Shown here: positions 1-5,374 of the stretch, in pieces
Position numbering within the stretch: the stretch's first letter is position 1
How the letters are laid out: every line of letters begins with the position of its first letter
Assembly: GCA_001775965.1 (NCBI GenBank)
Contig: MEZG01000015.1
Span: 1 to 6,304 of the forward strand
DNA: 6,304 bases
DNA from: Candidatus Bathyarchaeota archaeon RBG_13_60_20
GTDB taxonomy: Archaea > Thermoproteota > Bathyarchaeia > TCS64
Direction of reading: 5' to 3'
The notes under the pieces: model-generated
What the model saw: the letters and a program-made list of their open reading frames with translations, nothing else
Databases searched by the model: none
What the model was told of the DNA's origin: nothing
Position numbers and translations under genes: made by a program

Positions 1-1
1 G

Positions 2-769
2 TGGAGGCACGTGAAGGCCATAGGCACCCTGGTGGAGGACGACGGCAACAAGATAGCGGTGGAGGGCTGGTACGACGGCATAGCGGTGCCCAGCGACGAG
101 GACAAGAGGATCATCGAGGAGGGCTACAGGAAGAGCGTTCCTGCGCTGGACGTCTTCGACCCTGAGCTGTACAAGAGGTTCTACAAGTTCGACCACTACG
201 TGGACGACATGACCGACCCCGAGGACATCTTCTACGCCCTCAACTTCGGCACCAGCCTCAACCTGGACGGCATCTGGGGCGGATACACGGGGCCCGGCAC
301 CAAGACCTTCCTGCCCCACAAGGTGACCAGCAAGCACAACATAAGGTTCGTACCCAACCAGAGGTCGGAGGACCTGCAGCGGAAGATCAGGAGCCACTTG
401 GACAGGCACGGCTACACAGACGTGGAGATGAGGTTCCTGGGCGGCTACAGCTGGGGCGTAGGCAAGTACAGGTCACCCGCGGCCGAGGCCATGTACGATA
501 TGTACGAGGAGTTCGGGGTGCCCTACAGCATCAGCCCGCCCATAGGCGCATTCCAGCTCACCAGCCCCGCCTGGCCCGCATACGTGTTCCTCGACCCGCC
601 TCTGCGGCTCCCCATAGTGGGCGGTAGCCTGGGCCACGGCGCCCTGGCCCACACGCCCCAGGAGTACTACGTGGTGGACGGGTACCAGGGTAAGCACGCC
701 AGGGTCCACGGCGTGCGCGAGGTGGAGAAGAGCAACGTCAGCTTCCTCTACCACTTCGCGGGGCGGTGA
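2..769 (+). CDS. M20-family metallopeptidase (dipeptidase/deacylase-like), C-terminal part, 5' end missing
   Basis: Partial gene. The frame is open to the left edge (from base 2) and ends at TGA 767-769, giving 255 visible residues of a protein usually about 450 long. The GTG at 11 is not a credible start because the homologous frame continues upstream of it. The visible part matches the dimerisation (lid) domain and C-terminal catalytic portion of zinc-dependent M20 dipeptidases of the carnosinase/CNDP type. It has a DGNKIAVEGWYDG segment like the family's 'dG.i.i.GfyD' (about residues 14-26), then LDGIWGGYTGPGTKT (88-102), RFVPNQ (115-120, family 'RlVP.Q') and a terminal GHGALAHTPQE (211-221). 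In that last motif His217 corresponds to the metal-binding His of 'aH.pNE'. The N-terminal metal ligands and the catalytic Glu lie outside the window, so activity cannot be judged. The likely role is cytoplasmic hydrolysis of a dipeptide or N-acyl amino acid; the substrate is unknown. It is convergent with the next gene. Confidence 0.85.
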   Translation, partial: WRHVKAIGTLVEDDGNKIAVEGWYDGIAVPSDEDKRIIEEGYRKSVPALDVFDPELYKRFYKFDHYVDDMTDPEDIFYALNFGTSLNLDGIWGGYTGPGTKTFLPHKVTSKHNIRFVPNQRSEDLQRKIRSHLDRHGYTDVEMRFLGGYSWGVGKYRSPAAEAMYDMYEEFGVPYSISPPIGAFQLTSPAWPAYVFLDPPLRLPIVGGSLGHGALAHTPQEYYVVDGYQGKHARVHGVREVEKSNVSFLYHFAGR

Positions 770-772
770 TCC

Positions 773-1345
773 CTACTCGTCCGCGGGCGGCTTCCTGTTG
801 GTGAAGGCGTCCCCGATCCTTACACCCACCGTGTGGTAGCCGTCATCCCCCGACCCGAACAGCAGGGGCCTTATCTTCTGGGTGTCGGGGGCCCCGTCGG
901 TCAGCACGTCCTCGTCAGCCTTTACGTCCAATATCTCGCCCACGAACATGGTGTGGAGCCCCAGGTTGACCGTCTCCTTTACCCTGCACTCCAGCACCAG
1001 CGGGAACTCCTCCACGTAGGGGGCGTCCACCACCGCGCTCTCCGCGGCTGTGAGCCCCGTGTCCGCCACCTTATTCGTGTCCCTGCCCGACGCTACGCCC
1101 ATGTAGTCGGCCTCTCTCCAGTACTCCTCACCGGGGACGCTCACGGTGTACGCACCCCGCGCCGCTATGTTGCCGTGGCTGTAGGTAGCCTCCCGTAGGC
1201 TCACGTAGACGCAGGGCGGCCGGGAGCAGCAGATGCCTCCCCAGGCCGCCGTCATGAAGTTGGGTCTACCGTCCTTGTCGTAGGTGCCGACCACCCAGAC
1301 GGGTGAGGGCACTGCGAGGGTCTTGGGTCCCAGGCTCGTCTTCAA
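773..1345 (-). CDS. Flavoredoxin-type flavin reductase domain protein (FMN-binding split barrel)
   Basis: Predicted 190-residue cytoplasmic FMN-binding protein of the flavin reductase-like/flavoredoxin family, single domain and of typical length. Family hallmarks in order: an N-terminal 'P.PVWVVGTYDKDGRPNFMT' stretch (13-32), WGGICCSRPP (35-44), SLREATYSH (49-57), ASGRDTNKV (85-93, the family's SGRD.dK), GLTAAES (97-103), EFPLVLEC (113-120) and GLHTMFVGEI (129-138). These proteins bind FMN and carry electrons or reduce flavin with NAD(P)H; the partner is not evident here. The start is TTG at 1343-1345. An in-frame TAA (1385-1387) lies upstream with no ATG or GTG between, and the next start options (codon 12 GTG, codon 31 ATG) would remove conserved residues. 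TGATC 3 bases before the TTG could pair with the 5' end of the archaeal anti-Shine-Dalgarno sequence. It is divergent from the MBL-fold gene and convergent with the M20 gene. The family call is firm; the physiological role is not known. Confidence 0.88.
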   Translation of the reverse strand: MKTSLGPKTLAVPSPVWVVGTYDKDGRPNFMTAAWGGICCSRPPCVYVSLREATYSHGNIAARGAYTVSVPGEEYWREADYMGVASGRDTNKVADTGLTAAESAVVDAPYVEEFPLVLECRVKETVNLGLHTMFVGEILDVKADEDVLTDGAPDTQKIRPLLFGSGDDGYHTVGVRIGDAFTNRKPPADE

Positions 1346-1374
1346 CTCGATCAGGGTACAGTGGAGCCGGGACG

Positions 1375-1382
1375 GTAAAACC
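1375..1382 (-). promoter_or_regulatory. Candidate TATA box for the flavin reductase gene
   Basis: On the minus strand this reads GGTTTTAC. Its centre is about 33 bases upstream of the TTG start, which would give a leader of about 7 bases containing GATCGAG. It lies directly against the TATA box of the divergent MBL-fold gene. The sequence is only a moderate match to a TATA box, so the assignment is weaker than for the other promoters here. Confidence 0.35.
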
Positions 1383-1390
1383 CTTTATCC
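1383..1390 (+). promoter_or_regulatory. TATA box of the MBL-fold hydrolase gene (leaderless geometry)
   Basis: CTTTATCC is centred 26.5 bases before the ATG at 1413, with a purine/A-rich BRE-like stretch (GGTAAAA) just upstream. In archaea transcription starts about 25-27 bases after the TATA centre, so the mRNA is predicted to begin at or next to the A of the ATG. No Shine-Dalgarno sequence is needed or seen. This supports the ATG at 1413 over the upstream GTG at 1284. Confidence 0.6.
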
Positions 1391-1412
1391 GGCGGGGGCT
1401 GAGAGGTTCACA

Positions 1413-2312
1413 ATGTCCACCAGTCGAGTCACGGACAGCGTGACCATGATCGACTCCCCGTACCACGGCCGCGCAGGAGTGTTGGGCACGTACATGGTCC
1501 GGGGCGAGGAGTCAGCCCTCATAGACCCGGGACCCGCGACCCAGGCCGTCGGCGTCATGGAGGCGCTGGAAAGGCTGCGCGTATCCGGATTGAAGGCCGT
1601 CGCCCTGACCCACATCCACCTGGACCACGCCGCCGGCTCCTGGATGCTCCTGGACGCGTACCCCGACGCTTTCGTCCACTGCCACCCCCGAGGCGCCCAG
1701 CACATGGTGGATCCCTCCAAGATCGTGGCCGCCGCGGAGGAGGTCTTCGGGGACAAGGTGAGCCTCTACGGGGAGATCAGGGGCCTCCCCCAGAGTAGGA
1801 TCAGGGAGTCCGTTGACGGCGAGCCCCTAGACCTGGGGGGCGTGGAACTCAGGGTCGTCTGGACGCCCGGCCACAGCACCCACAGCCAGAGCTACTACGA
1901 GCCGGACAGCCGGGTCCTCTTCGTGGGCGACGCCGTGGGTCACACCCCGGGCAACCTGGGCGTCTGGGTGCCGGCGAGCCCGCCCCCCTACAACCCGGCG
2001 CAGGCCATGGAGAGCCTGGACAGACTCCTGGAGCTACGGCCCGAGACCCTGTGCATCAGCCACTTCGGGGTCCACCCGGACGCCGGGGACCGGCTGCGCG
2101 GCTTCAGAGACCAGGTGGCCCTGTGGACGAGGCTCGCGTTCAGGGCCGTGGACGAGGGTCTGGACCTGAAAGGCCTCTACGGGCTGGTGGAGGCCAAGGA
2201 CCCCTCCGTGGGGCTCCTAGTAGCCTCCGACGCGGAGCTGAGGAGCAGCGTCTACCAGAGCCTCGTGGGGTTCCAGTCCTACGCCAGGTGGGAGAGGCAG
2301 CGGAAGGCTTAG
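1413..2312 (+). CDS. Metallo-beta-lactamase-fold hydrolase (glyoxalase II-like metal site)
   Basis: Predicted 299-residue soluble MBL-fold hydrolase with a complete dinuclear metal site. The ligands are His67, His69, Asp71 and His72 in THIHLDHAAG, then His154 in PGHSTHS, Asp173 in FVGDAVGH, and His217 in ISHFGVHP. This is the full set found in glyoxalase II-type members, so it should be catalytically competent, normally with Zn or Fe. The N-terminal strands (TYMVRGEESALIDPG, about 29-43) are typical, and the last 80 residues form the helical C-terminal region common in this group. The substrate cannot be told from sequence; thioester, lactone or phosphodiester hydrolysis are all known for the fold. 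The start is ATG 1413, supported by a TATA box 26.5 bases upstream. An in-frame GTG at 1284 would add 43 residues lying inside the divergent gene's coding region and is rejected. The gene appears to be transcribed on its own. Confidence 0.88.
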   Translation: MSTSRVTDSVTMIDSPYHGRAGVLGTYMVRGEESALIDPGPATQAVGVMEALERLRVSGLKAVALTHIHLDHAAGSWMLLDAYPDAFVHCHPRGAQHMVDPSKIVAAAEEVFGDKVSLYGEIRGLPQSRIRESVDGEPLDLGGVELRVVWTPGHSTHSQSYYEPDSRVLFVGDAVGHTPGNLGVWVPASPPPYNPAQAMESLDRLLELRPETLCISHFGVHPDAGDRLRGFRDQVALWTRLAFRAVDEGLDLKGLYGLVEAKDPSVGLLVASDAELRSSVYQSLVGFQSYARWERQRKA

Positions 2313-2340
2313 GGATCCACCCGACGATCCAATAATTCTT
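2313..2340 (+). terminator. Possible transcription terminator after the MBL-fold gene
   Basis: Immediately after the TAG, GGATC (2313-2317) and GATCC (2326-2330) form a short 5-bp stem with an 8-base loop, followed by the AT-rich AATAATTCTT. The stem is short and the tract is not a pure T run, so it is only suggestive. Archaeal termination depends mainly on T-rich tracts, and the same AT-rich DNA could instead act as a promoter. Confidence 0.25.
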
Positions 2341-2349
2341 AATATATAC
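2338..2349 (+). promoter_or_regulatory. AT-rich TATA-like element in the intergenic region
   Basis: CTTAATATATAC is part of the most AT-rich stretch in the window and is a good archaeal TATA match. If used on the plus strand it would start RNA near 2369, at the inverted repeat at 2367-2389. That would give either a leader of roughly 75 bases on the membrane-protein gene or a small RNA. The near-symmetrical sequence could also work in the other direction, but no minus-strand gene lies downstream. Confidence 0.3.
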
Positions 2350-2366
2350 GCCGGGTATGATCCGCG

Positions 2367-2389
2367 GGTTAGGTTTCAGCATCCTAACC
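2367..2389. repeat. Perfect 7-bp inverted repeat (operator or RNA hairpin)
   Basis: GGTTAGG (2367-2373) and CCTAACC (2383-2389) are exact reverse complements with a 9-base spacer, arm centres 16 bases apart. The element lies between the AT-rich tract and the candidate TATA box of the membrane-protein gene. It could be a regulator binding site upstream of that promoter. If the 2338-2349 promoter is active, it could instead be a hairpin at the 5' end of the transcript. The T-rich sequence expected of a terminator does not follow it. Confidence 0.45.
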
Positions 2390-2405
2390 TCGTCTCCCTA
2401 ATCCC

Positions 2406-2413
2406 CTTTAATG
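2406..2413 (+). promoter_or_regulatory. Candidate TATA box for the small membrane-anchored protein gene
   Basis: CTTTAATG is centred at 2409.5, which predicts a transcription start near 2436 and a 10-base leader (GGTGTCCTAG) before the GTG at 2446. The start of that leader, GGTG, together with the two preceding G residues, resembles a weak Shine-Dalgarno sequence. This is a short-leader arrangement rather than a leaderless one. Confidence 0.4.
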
Positions 2414-2445
2414 CCGGGTGCCGCCTGCCTATCGGGGTGTCCTAG

Positions 2446-2883
2446 GTGCGGGTTCGACCGGGGCGCGCCGGTGCCATAGCGGTGCTGGGGCTGATACTGG
2501 GTGCAGCGTTCTTCATGGGGCTGGTCTTCTGGGTCATTCTCAAACCCGACTTTGGCATCGCCTACGATATCACGAACCCGGATAACCCCTTCACGTTCAC
2601 GAAGCCCGGGGGCGGGCAGGCCGCTCCCCCCGATAAGGAGGAGCCGGTGCTGACGCTCAACCAGACCCTGGCGGCCCTCAGGGAGAGGGGCTGCGCCGTC
2701 GTTGAAGGGGAGCCCGATAACCTGGACCCCAACAGGCTCGTTTACCTGGGCCAAACTGAGTTCATGGACGCAGCCGAGGACCGGAAGCTGGTGTTTCTCA
2801 GCGTAGGCGAGGAGGGGTCCATCCTTTACGTGCCCGTGAAGGAGGGCCATGTGGCCTGGAGGGAGCCCGCGGAGCCTGGCTAG
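2446..2883 (+). CDS. Hypothetical protein with one N-terminal membrane anchor
   Basis: I do not recognise this 145-residue protein. A short basic N-terminus (MRVRPGR) is followed by one strongly hydrophobic segment at about residues 8-32. Next comes a Pro/Gly-rich linker (about 43-63, with KPGGG), then a soluble region of about 80 residues. By the positive-inside rule the soluble part should lie outside the cytoplasm, tethered to the membrane. The hydrophobic segment is long, and no clear signal-peptidase or lipobox cysteine is seen, so an anchor is more likely than a cleaved signal. There is a single Cys in the soluble part (RERGCAVVEG). The start GTG 2446 is fixed by an in-frame TAG directly before it (2443-2445). 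Codon third positions include more T (gat, ttt, gtt) than in the neighbours, which may reflect low expression or different ancestry. The frame looks real because of the coherent anchor-plus-domain organisation and the candidate promoter. Function unknown. Confidence 0.7.
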   Translation: MRVRPGRAGAIAVLGLILGAAFFMGLVFWVILKPDFGIAYDITNPDNPFTFTKPGGGQAAPPDKEEPVLTLNQTLAALRERGCAVVEGEPDNLDPNRLVYLGQTEFMDAAEDRKLVFLSVGEEGSILYVPVKEGHVAWREPAEPG

Positions 2884-2905
2884 GGGAGTACGCCCTCACC
2901 CAGCC

Positions 2906-2938
2906 GTGGCCGGAAAGAGTTAAGGCGTCCTCGGCCAC
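2906..2938. repeat. 7-bp inverted repeat centred on the dehydrogenase TATA box (putative operator)
   Basis: GTGGCCG (2906-2912) and CGGCCAC (2932-2938) are exact reverse complements separated by 19 bases. The dyad centre (2922) coincides with the centre of the candidate TATA box (2921.5). The left arm covers about -42 to -36 and the right arm about -16 to -10 relative to the predicted start at 2948. A protein holding both arms would block TBP/TFB or polymerase, so repression is the simplest reading. A transcript hairpin is less likely because the leaderless mRNA would begin downstream of both arms, although readthrough RNA from the upstream gene could fold. Confidence 0.45.
2918..2925 (+). 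promoter_or_regulatory. TATA box of the beta-decarboxylating dehydrogenase gene (leaderless geometry)
   Basis: AGTTAAGG is centred 26.5 bases before the ATG at 2948 and is preceded by GGAAAG, a plausible BRE. This predicts a leaderless transcript starting at the ATG. There is no Shine-Dalgarno sequence in the bases before the ATG, which fits. Confidence 0.55.
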
Positions 2939-2947
2939 TGCTTTACC

Positions 2948-4069
2948 ATGTCAGGGTACAAGATTCTGGGCTTCATCGGCGACGGGATCGGGGCCGAGAT
3001 CGTCCCCGAGGCCGTGAAGGTGCTGAACGCCGCAGCCGACGCCTACGGCTTCGACGTGGAGCACCTGGGCCCCTACCCATGCGGGGCCCACTACTGGGTC
3101 AGCCACCAGATGATGCGCGGCTGGCCCGAGGAGGTGACCAGCGAGCTGTTCTACGAGGCCGACGGCATCTACAAGGGCCCCACGGGGCTCCCCGACCTGG
3201 TGGGCCGGCTGCCGGGCCCCTACCTGCCGGTGAACATGCGTCTGGACCTGGACCTCTATGCCAACGTCCGCCCCTGCAGGCTCAGGCCCGGCGTGGAGAG
3301 CGTCCTCAGGGGCAGGGAGCCCGGGGACATCGACTTCATCGTGCTGAGGGAGAACACGGAGCACATGTACGTGGGCATCGGCGGCTTCCTGAGGCGGGGC
3401 GGGGAGAGGGAGCTGGCCATAGACAACTACGTTCAGACCCGGAAGGGCTGCGAGAGAATCATCAGGCTCGGCTTCGAGATGGCGCGGAGCGGCGCCTACA
3501 AGGGGAGGCCGGGGGCCCCCGCGGACGGCAAGCGGCGCCTCACCTGCTCCTGCAAGTGGGGCCTCTGCAAGGGCGACGACCTCTTCAAGGACATCTACGA
3601 CGGGATGACGGGCGAGTACCCGGACGTGGAGCCCGACAGCACCTGGATCGACTCCTGGAGCTACTACGCCCTGATGCGGCCCGGCTTCTACGACGTGGTG
3701 GTGATGCCCAACCAGTACGGGGACATCATGAGCGACATGAGCGGCGCCGTCCAGGGCAGCCTCGGCCTCGCCGGCAGCATCAACGCCGGTGAGCGGCACT
3801 GCTTCGCGGAGGCCACCCACGGCTCCGCGCCCGACATAGCTGGCAGGGGCGTCTCCAACCCGACCAGCATGATCCTCAGCGTCGGCATGATGCTCAACTG
3901 GCTCGGCGAGAAACGGAAAGACCAGAGGCTCATGGACGCGTGGAGGGGCATCGACAGGGCCGTGGACGCGGTGCTCGCGGCCCGGAAGGTGCGCACCCCC
4001 GACCTGGGAGGCTCCAGCTCCACTGAGCAGTTCGGCTCGGCTGTGGCCAAGGCCGTGAAGGCGGCCTAG
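2948..4069 (+). CDS. Isocitrate/isopropylmalate-family NAD-dependent beta-decarboxylating dehydrogenase, substrate unassigned
   Basis: Predicted 373-residue cytoplasmic enzyme that oxidises and decarboxylates a 2R-hydroxy acid (malate-type moiety) with NAD+ and Mg2+ or Mn2+. It has the N-terminal GDGIG (11-15), substrate arginines Arg98, Arg108 (YANVRP) and Arg134 (LRENTE), and Tyr141. Catalytic Lys203 and metal-binding Asp235, Asp259 and Asp263 (YGDIMSD) are also present, as is the cofactor loop HGSAPDIAG (291-299). Asp296-Ile297 there is the NAD-type pair, in place of the Lys-Tyr of NADP isocitrate dehydrogenase. The substrate-specificity segment before Arg98 (PYLPVNM) has neither the Glu plus Leu-Leu of isopropylmalate dehydrogenase nor the Ser plus Asn of isocitrate dehydrogenase. 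RENTEHMYVGIGG recalls tartrate/D-malate dehydrogenases. Oddly, the usual K-x-N after the catalytic Lys reads KWG, flanked by Cys200, Cys202 and Cys207. Candidates are a tartrate/malate-type or homoisocitrate-type enzyme; I would not name it. Its TAG overlaps the stop codon of the convergent amidohydrolase gene. Confidence 0.88.
   Translation: MSGYKILGFIGDGIGAEIVPEAVKVLNAAADAYGFDVEHLGPYPCGAHYWVSHQMMRGWPEEVTSELFYEADGIYKGPTGLPDLVGRLPGPYLPVNMRLDLDLYANVRPCRLRPGVESVLRGREPGDIDFIVLRENTEHMYVGIGGFLRRGGERELAIDNYVQTRKGCERIIRLGFEMARSGAYKGRPGAPADGKRRLTCSCKWGLCKGDDLFKDIYDGMTGEYPDVEPDSTWIDSWSYYALMRPGFYDVVVMPNQYGDIMSDMSGAVQGSLGLAGSINAGERHCFAEATHGSAPDIAGRGVSNPTSMILSVGMMLNWLGEKRKDQRLMDAWRGIDRAVDAVLAARKVRTPDLGGSSSTEQFGSAVAKAVKAA
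4066..4069. other. Shared CTAG: overlapping stop codons of two convergent genes
   Basis: The palindrome CTAG holds TAG on the plus strand (4067-4069, dehydrogenase) and TAG on the minus strand (4066-4068, amidohydrolase). There is no room for a terminator between the genes, so each transcript must end inside the other gene and the 3' ends must be antisense to each other. Confidence 0.9.
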
Positions 4070-5352
4070 AGGAGCCTGCCCTCACCGGCCGCCAGCCGCC
4101 CCTCCCTGTAGACGGCCGTCACCCTGTCCGAGTTCTGCAGGACGCCTATGTCTTTCAGGGGGTCGCCGTCCAAGATGAGAAGGTCCGCGTACCTACCGGG
4201 CTCGACGGTGCCGGCGTTCACGCGGCACAGCTCGGCACACGTCTTGGTCCCCGAGACCAGTGCCTCCATGGGGGTCATGCCGGCGTGCCTGACGTAGGTG
4301 TGGAGCTCCCAGGCGAGTCCAGGCTCGTCCCAGTAGGTGTTGTCGGTGCCAGCAGCTATCTTGACGCCTGCCTCCCTGCACGCCTTGAGGTTTCTTATCA
4401 GGCTGGGCTGCTGCCGCTTGAAGCTCTCCTTGGTGCCGGGCTCCGCGGCGTCGTAGGCGTCCATGAGGGGCTCCATGAAGAACATGCCTATGGTGGGCAC
4501 CAGGAACTGGCCGTGCTCGGCCATGCGGGTTATGAGGTCGGGCTGCTCGATGAGGTGGGTGCCGTGCTCTATGCTGTCCACGCCCTCCTCCACAGCGAAC
4601 CGTAGGCCGGGCCCGTTCTTGGCGTGGGCCGCCGCGGGCACGCCCTTCCAGTGGGCCTCCTCCACCGCGGCCGCGATCTCCTCCCTGGTCATGCAGGTGT
4701 GCTCGGGGCCGTCCCCGGGCTTGAACCTCTTGTGGCCGGGGCCGATGAGCTTGATGAAGTCCACCTCGTACTGGAGGCACTCCCTGGCCTGCCTCCGGAC
4801 CTCCCAGGGCCCGTCCGCCCCCCTCCACCCCTGGTTGAGGACGAAGGGTGGCGCCAGGCTGTTGAGGTGGCCGCCGGTGGGCAGGACGCAGCCCCCCGCC
4901 ACGACTCTCGGGGCGTTCACGTAGCCCCGCTCAACGGCTGTCCTAAGCGCCACCAGCCACTCGCCCCTGAGCTCCGGGGCGTTGGCTATCGTCGGGTGGG
5001 GTATCCTAACCGTGGTGACCCCGTGGGCGAGCATCCCCTGGATAACCTGGACGCCCTTCAGCAGCCCCAGGGCGGGGCTCTGCACCATGTTGTCGTAGTA
5101 CTTCTTGAACCCGGGGTCGAGGAAGTCCCTCTCCCCCAGCGGGTGGTTGTGGCCCTCGATGAGCCCCGGCATCACCGTCCTACCTCCAGCGTCCACGGCC
5201 TCGGCCCCGGAGGGCACCCTCACGGCCCCCCTCGGACCAGCGGCCTTGACCAGCTTCCTCTCGATGAGCACGACGGAGTCCTCCACCGGCTCGGCGCCGG
5301 TGCCGTCGATGAGCGTTCCCCCGACAATCACCTTCAGCTTCAATGGTTCCAC
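4066..5352 (-). CDS. Metal-dependent amidohydrolase (imidazolonepropionase/prolidase-like, COG1228-type)
   Basis: Predicted 428-residue cytoplasmic TIM-barrel amidohydrolase. The N-terminal beta-sandwich carries IVGGTLIDGTG (9-19) and the family's TVMPGLIEGHNH (59-70). Metal and catalytic residues are His68 and His70 in HNH, Lys201 (VDFIKLI, the likely carbamylated bridging Lys), His243 (AAAHA), His263 (SIEHGTH) and Asp337 (AAGTDN). The C-terminal segment GRYADLLILDGDPL (386-399) is typical. The set is complete, so the enzyme should be active on a cyclic amide or a peptide/acyl amide; close relatives include imidazolonepropionase-like and Xaa-Pro dipeptidase-like proteins, and the true substrate is unknown. 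The start is GTG at 5350-5352, chosen because a TATA box lies exactly 26.5 bases upstream. A TTG at 5341-5343 is the alternative, and extension to 5424 would cross the promoter. The stop TAG (4066-4068) shares CTAG with the convergent dehydrogenase. It is divergent from an MFS transporter, which may carry its substrate or product. Confidence 0.88.
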   Translation of the reverse strand: MEPLKLKVIVGGTLIDGTGAEPVEDSVVLIERKLVKAAGPRGAVRVPSGAEAVDAGGRTVMPGLIEGHNHPLGERDFLDPGFKKYYDNMVQSPALGLLKGVQVIQGMLAHGVTTVRIPHPTIANAPELRGEWLVALRTAVERGYVNAPRVVAGGCVLPTGGHLNSLAPPFVLNQGWRGADGPWEVRRQARECLQYEVDFIKLIGPGHKRFKPGDGPEHTCMTREEIAAAVEEAHWKGVPAAAHAKNGPGLRFAVEEGVDSIEHGTHLIEQPDLITRMAEHGQFLVPTIGMFFMEPLMDAYDAAEPGTKESFKRQQPSLIRNLKACREAGVKIAAGTDNTYWDEPGLAWELHTYVRHAGMTPMEALVSGTKTCAELCRVNAGTVEPGRYADLLILDGDPLKDIGVLQNSDRVTAVYREGRLAAGEGRLL

Positions 5353-5374
5353 ACAATAAGGCTCGGCGAACCAC

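Noticed and set aside
2313..2445. Possible C/D-box guide RNA in the intergenic region
   Set aside because: Only a poor C-box-like TATGATC and an isolated CTGA on the opposite strand are seen, and no correctly spaced C, D', C' and D set exists on one strand.
2382..2446. Telomere-like CCTAACC, CCCTAATCC and CCTAGG motifs in the intergenic region
   Set aside because: The copies are few, imperfect and irregularly spaced, and archaeal chromosomes are circular. One copy is already explained as an arm of the inverted repeat.
2446..2475. GGTTCGACC looking like a tRNA T-loop
   Set aside because: The flanking bases (GCGGG and GGGGC) cannot pair as a T-stem, and no acceptor or anticodon arms are found in the neighbouring sequence. 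It also lies at the start of a coding frame.
1351..2960. Ten-base direct repeat TCAGGGTACA at 1351-1360 and 2951-2960
   Set aside because: The second copy is coding sequence (codons 2-5 of the dehydrogenase) and the first lies beside a start on the other strand. The positions are not equivalent, so chance is the better explanation.
3079..3792. Second plus-strand frame of 237 codons within the dehydrogenase
   Set aside because: It is an Arg, Gly and Pro-rich shifted reading of the dehydrogenase gene with no motif of its own.
2951..3820. Long minus-strand open frame of 289 codons opposite the dehydrogenase
   Set aside because: The translation is a low-complexity mix rich in His, Val, Ala and Gly, with no family motif, while the plus strand encodes a complete enzyme. 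Long antisense frames are expected in GC-rich genes.
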